64,000 nt of DNA, from positions 372,001 through 436,000 of the forward strand of contig NZ_JBHTBR010000002.1 in the NCBI RefSeq assembly GCF_042665075.1, in the 5' to 3' direction. The DNA is from Hirschia litorea. Its GTDB lineage: Bacteria; Pseudomonadota; Alphaproteobacteria; Caulobacterales; Hyphomonadaceae. Under the pieces are notes generated by a model, which saw only the letters and a program-made list of their open reading frames with translations, made no database searches and was not told where the DNA came from. The translations under genes and the position numbers were made by a program. The first letter of the stretch is position 1, and every line of letters begins with the position of its first letter. Below are positions 25,635 to 34,289 of this stretch, one piece after another.

Positions 25635-27116
25635 TTATTCTGTGGAGTCTAGGCGCTTCCAATAGCGGTTATCTTTAGCCAGAAGTACATCAGCCGATGA
25701 TGGGCCATCACTTCCCGCAGGGTAGGTTTCCATAGGGCGATCATCGTCAGCCCATGCAGCAAGAAGTGAGTCGGCCCACATCCATGCTTGTTCTACTTCT
25801 TCACGGCGCATAAAGAGTGCAAGGTTACCACGCACAACATCCATTAATAGACGCTCATAAGCGTCTGGGTAGCGTATCATGAATGTGTCCGCCCAAGATA
25901 GGTTTAGCGGTAAGGATTTTACTCGCAAACCACCTGGCCCTGGTTCTTTGATTTGTAGGAATAGGTGCACACCTTCATCTGGTTGCAAGCGGATGATTAG
26001 CTTGTTAGGTGAGGCACCTTGCTGGGTTCCAAAAATAGAGTGCGGTGCGGGCTTGAAACGGATGACAATTTCCGATTGACGTGATTGTAGGCGCTTCCCG
26101 GTACGTAAATAGAATGGAACACCTTGCCAGCGCCAGTTTTGCACCTCGGTTTTTAAGGCAACATAGGTTTCTGTGCGGCTAGTTTTCTTTTCCTCGGGCA
26201 GCTCTTCTTTATAGCCTTTTACAGCTACGCCATTGACTGAACCACTGCGGTACTGTGCACGAACAGTCCAGTCTTTTGCTGATGTGGCATCGAATTTTTT
26301 TAGAGCGCGAAGAACTTTGATTTTCTCAGTGCGTACATCGTCGGCGTCAAGAGAGTTTGGTGGCTCCATTGCAGTAAGACATAGCAATTGGAGTAGGTGG
26401 TTTTGCACCATATCTCTGAGTGCGCCTGAGTTGTCGTAATAATCTGCGCGGGTTTCTAGCCCAACAGATTCGGCAACTGTGATTTGAACATGGTCAATTG
26501 TATTGCGGTTCCAGAGAGGCTCAAACAGCATATTGGCAAAACGCAAAACAAGAAGGTTTTGGACGGTTTCTTTCCCAAGGTAGTGGTCAATACGGAAGAT
26601 TTGATCTTCTTTAAAGACGAGTCCAACACCATCATTGATTTCTTTAGCGGTTTCCAAATTGCGACCAATTGGTTTTTCTAAAACAACGCGAGAAGTCTCT
26701 GTGACGAGTCCCTTGTCGCCAAGGTTTTTACAAAGCGGAGTATATAAACGAGGTGCCATCGCAAGATAGAAGACGCGCGGGCGATCATCTTTAGCGACAC
26801 TTTTCTTTAAATCAGCCCAATTTGACTTCGGATCAGTCGCGTCAATTTGAACATATTGAAGAAGTTTCGCGAAATTCTCGAACTTGGTTTCGTCCAATTG
26901 TCCCTTTTGTGCTTCTAAGCAAGCTTCTTTTGCGAAAGCAATAAATTCCTCGCGAGACCATTCACTACGGGCGGTTCCGACTATGTTACATACTTCGGAA
27001 ATCTGACCATCTTTATAGCGATGGAAGAGAGCAGGTATAAGCTTTCGTTTAGAAAGATCGCCTGTACCTCCAAAAATGACAATATCAAACGGGTCTACAG
27101 GAATAAACTCTGCCAT
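25635..27116 (-). CDS. zwf: Glucose-6-phosphate 1-dehydrogenase
   Basis: Oxidises glucose 6-phosphate to 6-phosphogluconolactone with NADP(H) production. Nucleotide site FGGTGDLSKRKLIPALF, VLEKPIGRN, the catalytic RIDHYLGKE, and RTGKRLQSRQSEIVIRFK are all present. I chose ATG 27116 (MAEFIPVDPFD), preceded by GGAGAGA; the frame also extends to a TTG at 27131. 493 aa is normal. It leads the operon. No pgl gene follows, so the lactone step must be done elsewhere or spontaneously. Confidence 0.96.
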   Translation of the reverse strand: MAEFIPVDPFDIVIFGGTGDLSKRKLIPALFHRYKDGQISEVCNIVGTARSEWSREEFIAFAKEACLEAQKGQLDETKFENFAKLLQYVQIDATDPKSNWADLKKSVAKDDRPRVFYLAMAPRLYTPLCKNLGDKGLVTETSRVVLEKPIGRNLETAKEINDGVGLVFKEDQIFRIDHYLGKETVQNLLVLRFANMLFEPLWNRNTIDHVQITVAESVGLETRADYYDNSGALRDMVQNHLLQLLCLTAMEPPNSLDADDVRTEKIKVLRALKKFDATSAKDWTVRAQYRSGSVNGVAVKGYKEELPEEKKTSRTETYVALKTEVQNWRWQGVPFYLRTGKRLQSRQSEIVIRFKPAPHSIFGTQQGASPNKLIIRLQPDEGVHLFLQIKEPGPGGLRVKSLPLNLSWADTFMIRYPDAYERLLMDVVRGNLALFMRREEVEQAWMWADSLLAAWADDDRPMETYPAGSDGPSSADVLLAKDNRYWKRLDSTE

Positions 27117-27351
27117 TTTGTGTCTCTCCAACTAGCTTCGGAACCTATGTCGTCATTACGATATGAAAAGCACCGCGTAAAATTATTTAGACCGAATTAT
27201 GCAGCATAACATAAAATGATCGCGCTATCATTTCGTGCTTATAGATGAAAAATCGCGTTTGTACAGGCTCATAGATTCAGCATGACGACTCTTTATGTCG
27301 TTAATACTATCGGAATGTGAAGGATATTGGATATTTAAAGCCGCAAAAGGC

Positions 27352-27397
27352 AAAAAAGCGCAGTAAGTGATAAAAGAATGGTCACCAACTGCGCTTT
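27352..27397 (-). terminator. Rho-independent terminator of the phenylalanine/tyrosine operon
   Basis: Read on the minus strand, ACTGCGCTTT's partner arms AAAGCGCAGT (27355-27364) and ACTGCGCTTT (27388-27397) form a perfect 10-bp stem, followed by six T residues (27352-27357 region). The 23-base loop may pair further through GTGA/TCAC. It begins 16 bases behind the phhB stop. Confidence 0.7.
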
Positions 27398-27412
27398 AAG
27401 TAGAGATATTGT

Positions 27413-27712
27413 CTAAATTTCGAATCTTTTTGCGGTCTCTTCAATAAATTCTGCGAGCTTTTCATCTCTCTCGCTTAAACCGTCAGCATCGTGGGTGGTG
27501 AGTCGAATATCAACATTGCCATACACGTTAAACCATTCAGGGTGATGATTCTGCGTCTCGGCTGTTATTGCGATTGCGCTCATGAAACTCCAAGCATCGA
27601 CAAAATTCTTTAGTTTAAAGGATGTTGATACTGATTTTCCATCTTCACTTAAATTCCAGCGAGGGAAACGCGACGTAAAAGCCGCTATTTGCTCTGAGTC
27701 GTATTTTTGCAT
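27413..27712 (-). CDS. phhB: Pterin-4a-carbinolamine dehydratase
   Basis: Recycles the pterin cofactor oxidised by phenylalanine hydroxylase. The family signature NHHPEWFNVYGNVDIRLTTHD is complete, with the two catalytic histidines. The start is ATG 27712, preceded by GGAG; the frame reaches a TTG at 27724. 99 aa is normal. It is the last gene of the operon led by phhA, matching its role, and lies 15 bases behind fah. Confidence 0.95.
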   Translation of the reverse strand: MQKYDSEQIAAFTSRFPRWNLSEDGKSVSTSFKLKNFVDAWSFMSAIAITAETQNHHPEWFNVYGNVDIRLTTHDADGLSERDEKLAEFIEETAKRFEI

Positions 27713-27727
27713 ACCGGTCTCCAATCA

Positions 27728-28741
27728 CTATCTGCTTGAAACAATGTTTTGTTCGATAGCGCCAAAAATGGAATTTCCTGCCTCATCACGCATATCAATT
27801 TTTACGTTATCGCCATGCTTCATAAATGCCGTTGAAGGTGCGCCGTTCGCAATTGTTTCGATCATGCGGATTTCAGCTATACAGGAGTATCCAAGGCCGC
27901 CATCTTCAATTTTACGTCCCGGCCCGCCATTTTCATCTTTGTTAGAAACTGTACCAGAGCCGATGACGGTGCCAGCGGTTAAAGGGCGGGTCTTTGCAGC
28001 GTGTGCGACGAGATCAGCTAAAGAAAATGTTGCCTCTTTTTGCGCCCAAGCGCGACCGAACGGTTTGCCGTTATAATCGACCTCAAGCTGCCTATGTACT
28101 AAGCTGTCCTTCCAGTATTCGCCGAGCGTATCTGGCGTCAAAGCGATAGGTGAAAATGCGCTAGGTGGTTTAGATTGAAAAAAGCCAAACCCCTTCGCGA
28201 GCTCAGCGGGTATCAAGCCGCGCAGTGAGACATCATTGCAGAGCATTATCAATTTGATGTGGTTGGCGGCATCTGCTGCACTAACGCCCATAGGGACGTC
28301 GTCGGTAATAACTGCTATTTCCCCCTCCATATCGCAGCCCCAAGCGGGGTCTCCCAACGGGATTGGTGCATAAGGAGCTAAAAAGGCGTCTGAGCCTCCC
28401 TGATACATAAGTGGATCATGGTAAAAGCTTTCGGGAACTTCGGAATTGCGTGCTTTCCTGACAAGTTCAACATGGTTTATGTAAGCGGAGCCATCTGCCC
28501 ATTGATAGGCGCGCGGTAAGGGACTTTCACACGCTTTCTGGTCAAACGCTTTTAGCGCTCCAGTTCCTGCTTCTACATCTTCTGCAAGGCTTTGGAGCTT
28601 GGGAGATATATTGGCCCAATCATCAAGAGCGGCTTGTAAGGTTGCAGCAATGTGTGATGCATCAGCATAGAATGTAAGTGCGTTGTTTACGACAATGAGC
28701 GCGCCATCACGTGTGTTGTTTTTAAGTGTTGCAAGTTTCAT
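27728..28741 (-). CDS. fahA: Fumarylacetoacetate hydrolase family protein (fumarylacetoacetase)
   Basis: Last step of tyrosine degradation: cleaves fumarylacetoacetate to fumarate and acetoacetate. The FAH catalytic core shows the metal-binding acidic pattern DMEGEIAVITDDVP and the following LIMLCNDVSLR; GTVIGSGTVSN is also seen, as are EIRMIET and DEAGNSIFGAIEQ at the end. 337 aa fits the bacterial two-domain form. The operon context with hpd and maiA supports the specific assignment over other FAH hydrolases. Confidence 0.88.
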   Translation of the reverse strand: MKLATLKNNTRDGALIVVNNALTFYADASHIAATLQAALDDWANISPKLQSLAEDVEAGTGALKAFDQKACESPLPRAYQWADGSAYINHVELVRKARNSEVPESFYHDPLMYQGGSDAFLAPYAPIPLGDPAWGCDMEGEIAVITDDVPMGVSAADAANHIKLIMLCNDVSLRGLIPAELAKGFGFFQSKPPSAFSPIALTPDTLGEYWKDSLVHRQLEVDYNGKPFGRAWAQKEATFSLADLVAHAAKTRPLTAGTVIGSGTVSNKDENGGPGRKIEDGGLGYSCIAEIRMIETIANGAPSTAFMKHGDNVKIDMRDEAGNSIFGAIEQNIVSSR

Positions 28742-28765
28742 AGGGTGTCTCGCTTTTCTTTTAAA

Positions 28766-29404
28766 TTATGCTGTGGCGTCTGCTTGGTTTTCAGGAGCTG
28801 CATTGAGGAAAGCAGGGAGCTTCATGCAAGTTTCATAAATTGCTAAGATTTTTGGGTATTTCGTCATATCAATTTCAAATCGAAGCGCATTGTAAACTTG
28901 AGGGACCAATACAATTTCAAACAGCGTTGGCTTGCCAAAGGGTAATTGAGGGACGGCTAGGTCGATGGAGAGTTTTGCTTCTAATGGTGCAAAATTTACG
29001 TCTATCCAATGGCGATACCATGTGTTTCTGGCTTCATTATCTATGTTCAACGTTTCGCTCAAATAGTTGAGGACACGAAGATTGTTGACCGCATGAATAT
29101 CGGTCGCGACCGCGTATGCGTATTCCTTCATCTGAATGTTTTTGAGGGGGTCATTTAGATAGAAGGATGAAGTTGAGTTGAGTGAGTCTAAGTACTCAAT
29201 AATAGCAAGAGATTGGGTAATCCGTGAGCCATTATGTTCAAGAACGGGAACGCCTCCTATCCCATTAATCGCGCGAAAATCCTCTGAATTTTGCTCTCCT
29301 TTTTTTAGGTTCACAAACACAGATTCGTAGCTGAACCCTTTTAGGTTCAGCGCTATACGCACGCGAAACGATGTTGAAGAGCGAAAATAGGTGTAAAGGC
29401 GCAC
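28766..29404 (-). CDS. maiA: Maleylacetoacetate isomerase (zeta-class GST)
   Basis: Glutathione-dependent isomerisation of maleylacetoacetate to fumarylacetoacetate. The zeta-class motif reads SSTSFRVRIALNLKG, where many relatives have SSCS; the Cys is replaced by Thr. GVPVLEH and the SLAIIEYLDS glutathione-binding stretch are present. 212 aa is normal. The start appears to be GTG overlapping the VOC gene's stop, so the two are coupled. Confidence 0.9.
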   Translation of the reverse strand: MRLYTYFRSSTSFRVRIALNLKGFSYESVFVNLKKGEQNSEDFRAINGIGGVPVLEHNGSRITQSLAIIEYLDSLNSTSSFYLNDPLKNIQMKEYAYAVATDIHAVNNLRVLNYLSETLNIDNEARNTWYRHWIDVNFAPLEAKLSIDLAVPQLPFGKPTLFEIVLVPQVYNALRFEIDMTKYPKILAIYETCMKLPAFLNAAPENQADATA

Positions 29405-29958
29405 TAACTTTGTTCCTTGGCAATTTTCTCATGCAACCATGCGGCATGGCGAGGTGCTTTTTTTGTTTTGCTCCATTCCTCAAGCATGTCGGGGGCAACA
29501 TCATATAATTGTTGCATTTGTTCCGACGTACCGATGTCGGCAGCCAACTCCAATCTATGACCGTTTGGGTCAAAAAAGTAGATTGATTTGAATATACCGT
29601 GATGCGTTGGACCAATTACATCTAAACCAAGTGATTCAAGATGTGCTTTTGCTTCCATTAAAGCATCAAGAGACTCGACGCGCATAGCTATATGCTGCAC
29701 CCAGATTGGCGTGTTTTGGTCGCGATCCATATCAGGTTGTTCTGGAAGTTCAAAAAACGCCAAAACATTGCCGTTTCCGGCTTCCAAGAAAATGTGCATG
29801 TAAGGATCATACGCCCCCGTTGAGGGGACGTGGTCTTCTGCGATAGCAAGCTGGAATTTCATGCCTAACGCTTTTTGGTAAAACTCCACTGTTTCCTTGG
29901 CATCCTTGCATCTATAGGCGACGTGATGAAAGCCTTGAATATTTGGCGTTGCTGTCAT
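29404..29958 (-). CDS. VOC (glyoxalase/extradiol-dioxygenase) superfamily protein
   Basis: A 184-residue protein of two beta-alpha-beta-beta-beta modules. Candidate metal ligands occur at the standard places: GFHHVAYRC near residue 10, VQHIAMRV near 88 and HRLELAAD near 136. It lies exactly between hpd and maiA, the place where homogentisate dioxygenase would act, and is coupled to both by one-base overlaps. Its function is not known to me; a ring-cleavage or glyoxalase role in the pathway is inference. Confidence 0.75.
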   Translation of the reverse strand: MTATPNIQGFHHVAYRCKDAKETVEFYQKALGMKFQLAIAEDHVPSTGAYDPYMHIFLEAGNGNVLAFFELPEQPDMDRDQNTPIWVQHIAMRVESLDALMEAKAHLESLGLDVIGPTHHGIFKSIYFFDPNGHRLELAADIGTSEQMQQLYDVAPDMLEEWSKTKKAPRHAAWLHEKIAKEQS

Positions 29959-31043
29959 TACGCTTTCTCTCCAACCTTTAAAACACCGCGATTGATTTGA
30001 TCGCGTTCGATTGATTCAAACAAGGCTTTGAAATTACCTTCTCCAAATCCATCATCACCTTTGCGTTGAATGAACTCGAAGAAAACAGGGCCAAGCTGCG
30101 TTTCAGAGAAAATTTGAAGTAACAGGCGAGGGCTTCCACCTTCTGTCGTGCCATCTAATAAAATGCCGCGTGAACGAAATTCATCAACAGGTTCGCCATG
30201 TCCTGGCAAGCGCTCATCAAGCATATCGTAATATGTCGATGGCGGTGCCGTCATGAAAGGAATTCCCATAGCTTTTAGGCGATCCCAGCATCCGATCAGA
30301 TCATCACAACTAAAGGCTATGTGCTGAATGCCTTCGCCACCAAATTCACGCAAATACTCTTCGATTTGCCCTTTGCCGCCTTCTGCTTCTTCATTTAGAG
30401 GAATGCGGATTTTTCCATCGGGTGCAGTTAAGGCCTTCGATGTTAGGCCTGTGTATTCACCTTTAATATCGAAATATCGGATTTCTTTAAAGTTGAAGAG
30501 ACGCTCATAATAATCAGCCCAATAAGCCATCCGACCGCCATATACATTGTGTGTAAGGTGGTCGATGACATTGAAGCCAGCTCCTTTAGGGCGGCGGTCA
30601 ACACCATCAAGATATTCGAAATCGATATCATAGATGGTTAGGCCTTCTTGGTAGCGATCAATGAGGTAGACAATAGCGCCGCCAATGCCGCGAATTGCGG
30701 GAATGCGCAATTCCATAGGCCCAGTTTCAAGTTCAACTGGTTCGGCACCTTGTTCTAATAAATGTTCGTAGGCTTTGCGCGCATCTTTAACGCGAAATCC
30801 CATGCCGCAAGCAGAGGGACCATGTTCGCGTGCGAAATATGCTGCCGGAGATTTGGGCTCGTAATTGGCGATCATGTTAATGTCGCCTTGGCGCCATAGA
30901 TCAACGTCTTTGGTGCGGTGAGTGGCGATGTGCGTGAAGCCCATAGCCGCAAACACTTTTTCAAGTGTGCCTCTTTTAGGGGCGCAGAATTCAATAAATT
31001 CAAAACCATCAAGGCCAGCAGGGTTTTCAAATAGATCACTCAT
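29958..31043 (-). CDS. hpd: 4-hydroxyphenylpyruvate dioxygenase
   Basis: Fe(II) enzyme converting 4-hydroxyphenylpyruvate to homogentisate. Iron ligands are visible in DHLTHNVYGGRM (about residue 163), IQHIAFSCDD (about 242) and VFFEFIQRKGDDGFGEGNF (about 323). The C-terminal gate helix ALFESIERDQ is present. 361 aa is usual. It follows phhA by 34 bases and overlaps the VOC gene by one base. Confidence 0.95.
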   Translation of the reverse strand: MSDLFENPAGLDGFEFIEFCAPKRGTLEKVFAAMGFTHIATHRTKDVDLWRQGDINMIANYEPKSPAAYFAREHGPSACGMGFRVKDARKAYEHLLEQGAEPVELETGPMELRIPAIRGIGGAIVYLIDRYQEGLTIYDIDFEYLDGVDRRPKGAGFNVIDHLTHNVYGGRMAYWADYYERLFNFKEIRYFDIKGEYTGLTSKALTAPDGKIRIPLNEEAEGGKGQIEEYLREFGGEGIQHIAFSCDDLIGCWDRLKAMGIPFMTAPPSTYYDMLDERLPGHGEPVDEFRSRGILLDGTTEGGSPRLLLQIFSETQLGPVFFEFIQRKGDDGFGEGNFKALFESIERDQINRGVLKVGEKA

Positions 31044-31077
31044 AAGTTCATTCCACTTTTGTCTGAATTAGGTTTGG

Positions 31078-31977
31078 TTATTTGTTTTTGGCTTTGAAGT
31101 ATTCCAAAGTTCCGCGCTGAATTATTGTGTCTTCCGGCAAAATATCTTCTGGAGATAAATCGCTTTGTGCGCGAAGGCTTTCGTAAACGCCTGTAAAGTC
31201 TTCGTAGCATTCCTTTAATAGTGTTTCGAAATCAGGAATTACAAAGTAAGTCTTTTGGAAATCATCAATGATATAATTGGTTCGCATTACGCGTTCGCGA
31301 TTGAAACGAATGCGGTTTGGAGATTCGCTTTCCAGGCTGAATTTACTCTCATTGGGAGAGGAGAGTATGCCGGCACCAAATATTCTTAGTTCACCATTTT
31401 CTTCAATGAGGCCAAATTCCACAGTGTACCAGTAGATGCGTGCAAGATTGTGCAATTGATTACGCTTGAGTGCCGCTTGGCCGCCCTTGCCGTAAGCTTG
31501 AATAAAGTCAGAAAACACGGGGTCAGCTAACATCGGCACGTGTCCAAATATATCGTGAAAAATATCTGGTTCTTGAAGGTAATCAAATTCTTCTTCTGGT
31601 CGAATGAAGGCACCAGCCGGAAAACGTTTGTTTGCGAGGTGATCAAAAAAAACATCGTCGGGTACAAGCCCAGCAACAGGTACGACGCGCCAACCAGTAA
31701 TAGGCTCTAACAAGTCACTAAGCGCAGCCATATCAGGGATGCCGCTGGCCGACAGCTCTAGGGTATTCATGGCCTCAACAAAGGCAGAGCAGGCGCGCCC
31801 CGGAAGGGTAGCTTGCATGCGACGAAAGAGGCGATCCCAACGATCATGCTCAGCAGGTGTATATGTTTCCCATGCTTGATCTATTGTGTAATCATCGTTT
31901 TTAGGCGCGTTTTCGTACCGGTTTTTCGCAGTAGTTGATGACGAGACCTGATCTTTAGATTCTTGTGCCAAGTTCAT
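31078..31977 (-). CDS. phhA: Phenylalanine 4-monooxygenase
   Basis: Pterin-dependent iron hydroxylase that makes tyrosine from phenylalanine. The iron-site motif FHDIFGHVPML gives two histidines, and the Glu ligand lies in WYTVEFGLIEENGELRIFGAGILSS. 299 aa is typical for the bacterial single-domain enzyme. It leads the operon phhA-hpd-VOC-maiA-fah-phhB, opposite an Lrp/AsnC regulator. A tyrosine aminotransferase is not present here. Confidence 0.96.
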   Translation of the reverse strand: MNLAQESKDQVSSSTTAKNRYENAPKNDDYTIDQAWETYTPAEHDRWDRLFRRMQATLPGRACSAFVEAMNTLELSASGIPDMAALSDLLEPITGWRVVPVAGLVPDDVFFDHLANKRFPAGAFIRPEEEFDYLQEPDIFHDIFGHVPMLADPVFSDFIQAYGKGGQAALKRNQLHNLARIYWYTVEFGLIEENGELRIFGAGILSSPNESKFSLESESPNRIRFNRERVMRTNYIIDDFQKTYFVIPDFETLLKECYEDFTGVYESLRAQSDLSPEDILPEDTIIQRGTLEYFKAKNK

Positions 31978-32107
31978 GTTTGCATTTCCTCATTTAGTAT
32001 GAGTAGAATACCATATAAATAGGAATAATTTGGTCTATTTCCACTTGGTTGAGATGAATCTTGTTGTGATTTGACCAATATCAAAGCTTATCTGGGGTAA
32101 ATTATTC
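31978..32107. promoter_or_regulatory. Divergent promoter region, phhA and lrp-type regulator
   Basis: 130 AT-rich bases between the two divergent starts. It holds the inverted pair TTGGTC (32030-32035) and GACCAA (32073-32078), which may be part of the binding array of the Lrp/AsnC regulator. Specific promoter elements were not clear to me. Confidence 0.4.
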
Positions 32108-32572
32108 ATGACAGAAAAGATCAATGAAGCAGATAGAAATGTGTTGCGAGCGATCCAAAAAGATAGTGGAGCAAGTAGTCGCTCATTGGCTGAAACATTG
32201 GGTATGTCTCAATCGTCTTTATGGCGCCGTATAAATGATTTGGAAAATTTAGGCGCGATTAGGAAGCGTGTTGCGTTATTGGACCCAGATATTGTTGGAT
32301 TGCCTGTCTGTGTGATCGTTCAGGTTAATATGGTCAGCTATGAAGCTGAAATGAGAAAGAATTTCGAGAAATTCGTCAGCTCTATTCCAGAGATAACGTC
32401 CTGTTATGCCATGACTGGGTCGTATGATTACACTCTAACTGTTCAAACCGATTCTGTTGCTGGTTTTGAAGCTTTGCATATGAATAAGATCCTCGCTCAC
32501 CCAAGCGTCGCTGGATCATCATCGCAAATAGCGCTTCGCTGCGTGAAATACACGACAGAATTGGCGATTTAA
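32108..32572 (+). CDS. Lrp/AsnC family transcriptional regulator
   Basis: A 154-residue regulator with an N-terminal winged helix (DRNVLRAIQKDSGASSRSLA, then MSQSSLWRRINDLENLGAI) and a C-terminal RAM ligand-binding domain (CYAMTGSYDYTLTVQ). It is divergent from the phhA operon with 130 bases between, so it most likely senses an aromatic amino acid and controls that operon, as PhhR/Lrp-type regulators do. The stop is followed closely by the oppositely oriented tRNA-Thr. Confidence 0.92.
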   Translation: MTEKINEADRNVLRAIQKDSGASSRSLAETLGMSQSSLWRRINDLENLGAIRKRVALLDPDIVGLPVCVIVQVNMVSYEAEMRKNFEKFVSSIPEITSCYAMTGSYDYTLTVQTDSVAGFEALHMNKILAHPSVAGSSSQIALRCVKYTTELAI

Positions 32573-32581
32573 AAGGGGACA

Positions 32582-32656
32582 TGGTGCCACGAGAGAGAAT
32601 TGAACTCTCGACCTCGTCATTACCAATGACGCGCTCTACCACTGAGCTACCGCGGC
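32582..32656 (-). tRNA. tRNA-Thr (GGT)
   Basis: A 75-base cloverleaf on the minus strand with encoded CCA. Acceptor GCCGCGG/TCGTGGC (two G-T pairs), anticodon stem CGTCA/TGACG with loop TTGGTAA (anticodon GGT), T arm GAGAG-TTCAATT-CTCTC, discriminator A. Confidence 0.96.
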
Positions 32657-32754
32657 TAAATATGTGCAAAACAGCAAATATGCTGAAGCGAGGACCTCGC
32701 ATAGCCGATCTAGTCATTGAAGAAAAGGGCTAAGATCGCTATGAACGTTCAATC

Positions 32755-32922
32755 ATGACAGATAAAATAGAAAAAAATCCAAAAAAAGAGTCCAAAGACG
32801 ATCGTGAAGCGCGTCTTTCGGCTGCATTGCGTGCCAATTTAAGGCGGCGCAAAGCTGCAAAAAAGAATTCGAGTCGTATTCAGCAAGAATCGTCAGATAC
32901 TTCTGGCGATAAAGTCGAATAA
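32755..32922 (+). CDS. Small conserved basic protein upstream of murA
   Basis: A 55-residue charged protein beginning MTDKIEKNPKKE. The middle DREARLSAALRANLRRRKAA is a recurrent pattern in small alphaproteobacterial proteins found next to murA. It has no membrane segment; the basic core could bind nucleic acid. It ends 54 bases before murA on the same strand. The function is unknown. Confidence 0.7.
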   Translation: MTDKIEKNPKKESKDDREARLSAALRANLRRRKAAKKNSSRIQQESSDTSGDKVE

Positions 32923-32976
32923 ATAACCATAACTGCGCCTTGTTTGCGCCTTGAACTTAGGCTTACGTCCCCCACT

Positions 32977-34242
32977 ATGGACAAACTTGTAATTACTGGA
33001 AACGGCCCCCTTGAAGGTGAGATAGTCATCTCAGGTGCCAAGAACTCAGCATTAAAGCTTATGGTCGCGTGTCTTCTGACAGATGAGCCATTAGTTTTAT
33101 CACGTATGCCAAATCTTGCTGATACCCGCTTCTTATCTGAGTTGCTGGCATCTTTGGGGGTGGAAGTATATTGGCCAAAAGGTGAAAGCACCTGCCATTT
33201 GAATGCGGCGTCGTTGAAGACAACAATAGCCCCTTACGAACAGGTTCGTAAGATGCGGGCAAGTTTCAATGTGCTAGGGCCTCTTCTTGCGCGTGAAGGC
33301 CACGCGACGGTTTCATTGCCTGGGGGCTGTGCGATTGGTGCGCGTCCAGTTGACCTACATTTGCAAGCTTTTGAAGCTATGGGCGCAGATATTGTAATTG
33401 AAGAAGGCTATGTGAAAGCAGCTGCGATTCGTGGACTTAAAGGCGCGGATATCGAGTTTCCTTTCCCGTCTGTTGGTGCCACTGAGCACACTATGTTGGC
33501 AGCAACACTGGCTAAAGGTACAACACGCATAAAGAATGCGGCCTGTGAACCTGAGATTCAAGATTTAGCAGATTGTTTGAATGCTATGGGGGCGAACGTC
33601 TCCGGCGCTGGTATAAGCACAATAACGATTGAAGGCGTTGAAAAACTGCACGGTCACAAACACACTGTTATGGCTGATCGTATTGAGGCGGGCACATATG
33701 CCATGGCTGTTGCTGCTACAGGCGGAAATGTCTTGCTAAAGGATGCGCCTGTTGAGGGGCTGACCGCAATGATTGAGCATCTGGAAAAAGCGGGAGTTTC
33801 TGCGAAAATCGAAGATGGTGGCCTACGTATTCAACGTGGTGAAGGGCGGTTGCAGCCTGTCGATGTGGATACAAAGCCACACCCAGGTTTTCCAACAGAC
33901 CTACAAGCACAGTTTATGGCCTTGATGTCGACAGCGGATGGTGTCTCAACGATTCGTGAGAATATTTTTGAGAACCGTTTCATGCATGTTCCAGAATTAG
34001 CTCGATTGGGTGCAAAGATCCAAATCCGTGGAAATGAGGCGACAGTAACAGGCGTTGAGAAACTAAAAGCAGCGCAAGTTATGGCGACAGATCTTCGGGC
34101 ATCGGTGTCGTTAGTTATTGCAGGGCTTGTAGCTGATGGAGAAACAACGGTCAGTCGTGTTTATCACTTAGATAGAGGGTTTGAGCGCCTTGAAGAGAAG
34201 CTAAGTGCATGCGGTGCAACTATTCATCGCGCGTCTGAATAG
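32977..34242 (+). CDS. murA: UDP-N-acetylglucosamine 1-carboxyvinyltransferase
   Basis: First committed step of peptidoglycan synthesis: enolpyruvyl transfer from PEP to UDP-GlcNAc. ISGAKNSALKLMVACLLTDE at the N-terminus, the catalytic Cys in LPGGCAIGARPVDLH (about residue 117), and AGTYAMAVAATGG and TDLRASVSLVIAGLVADG are present. The start is ATG 32977 (MDKLVITGN); the frame reaches TTG 32944. With 421 aa it is normal, and the Cys form makes it fosfomycin-targetable. Confidence 0.96.
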   Translation: MDKLVITGNGPLEGEIVISGAKNSALKLMVACLLTDEPLVLSRMPNLADTRFLSELLASLGVEVYWPKGESTCHLNAASLKTTIAPYEQVRKMRASFNVLGPLLAREGHATVSLPGGCAIGARPVDLHLQAFEAMGADIVIEEGYVKAAAIRGLKGADIEFPFPSVGATEHTMLAATLAKGTTRIKNAACEPEIQDLADCLNAMGANVSGAGISTITIEGVEKLHGHKHTVMADRIEAGTYAMAVAATGGNVLLKDAPVEGLTAMIEHLEKAGVSAKIEDGGLRIQRGEGRLQPVDVDTKPHPGFPTDLQAQFMALMSTADGVSTIRENIFENRFMHVPELARLGAKIQIRGNEATVTGVEKLKAAQVMATDLRASVSLVIAGLVADGETTVSRVYHLDRGFERLEEKLSACGATIHRASE

Positions 34243-34289
34243 TTGTTTATATGGTCTAAGCACCATACTTAAAAACGAATGCGTTTTTA

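Noticed and set aside
25635..27131. Longer start of zwf at TTG 27131
   Set aside because: ATG 27116 has a GGAGAGA site at the right distance and the family N-terminus begins there.
32382..32717. Minus-strand 111-codon frame across tRNA-Thr (contains SSVVERVIGNDEVESSILSRG)
   Set aside because: Typical false protein from a tRNA sequence; it also overlaps the Lrp-type regulator.
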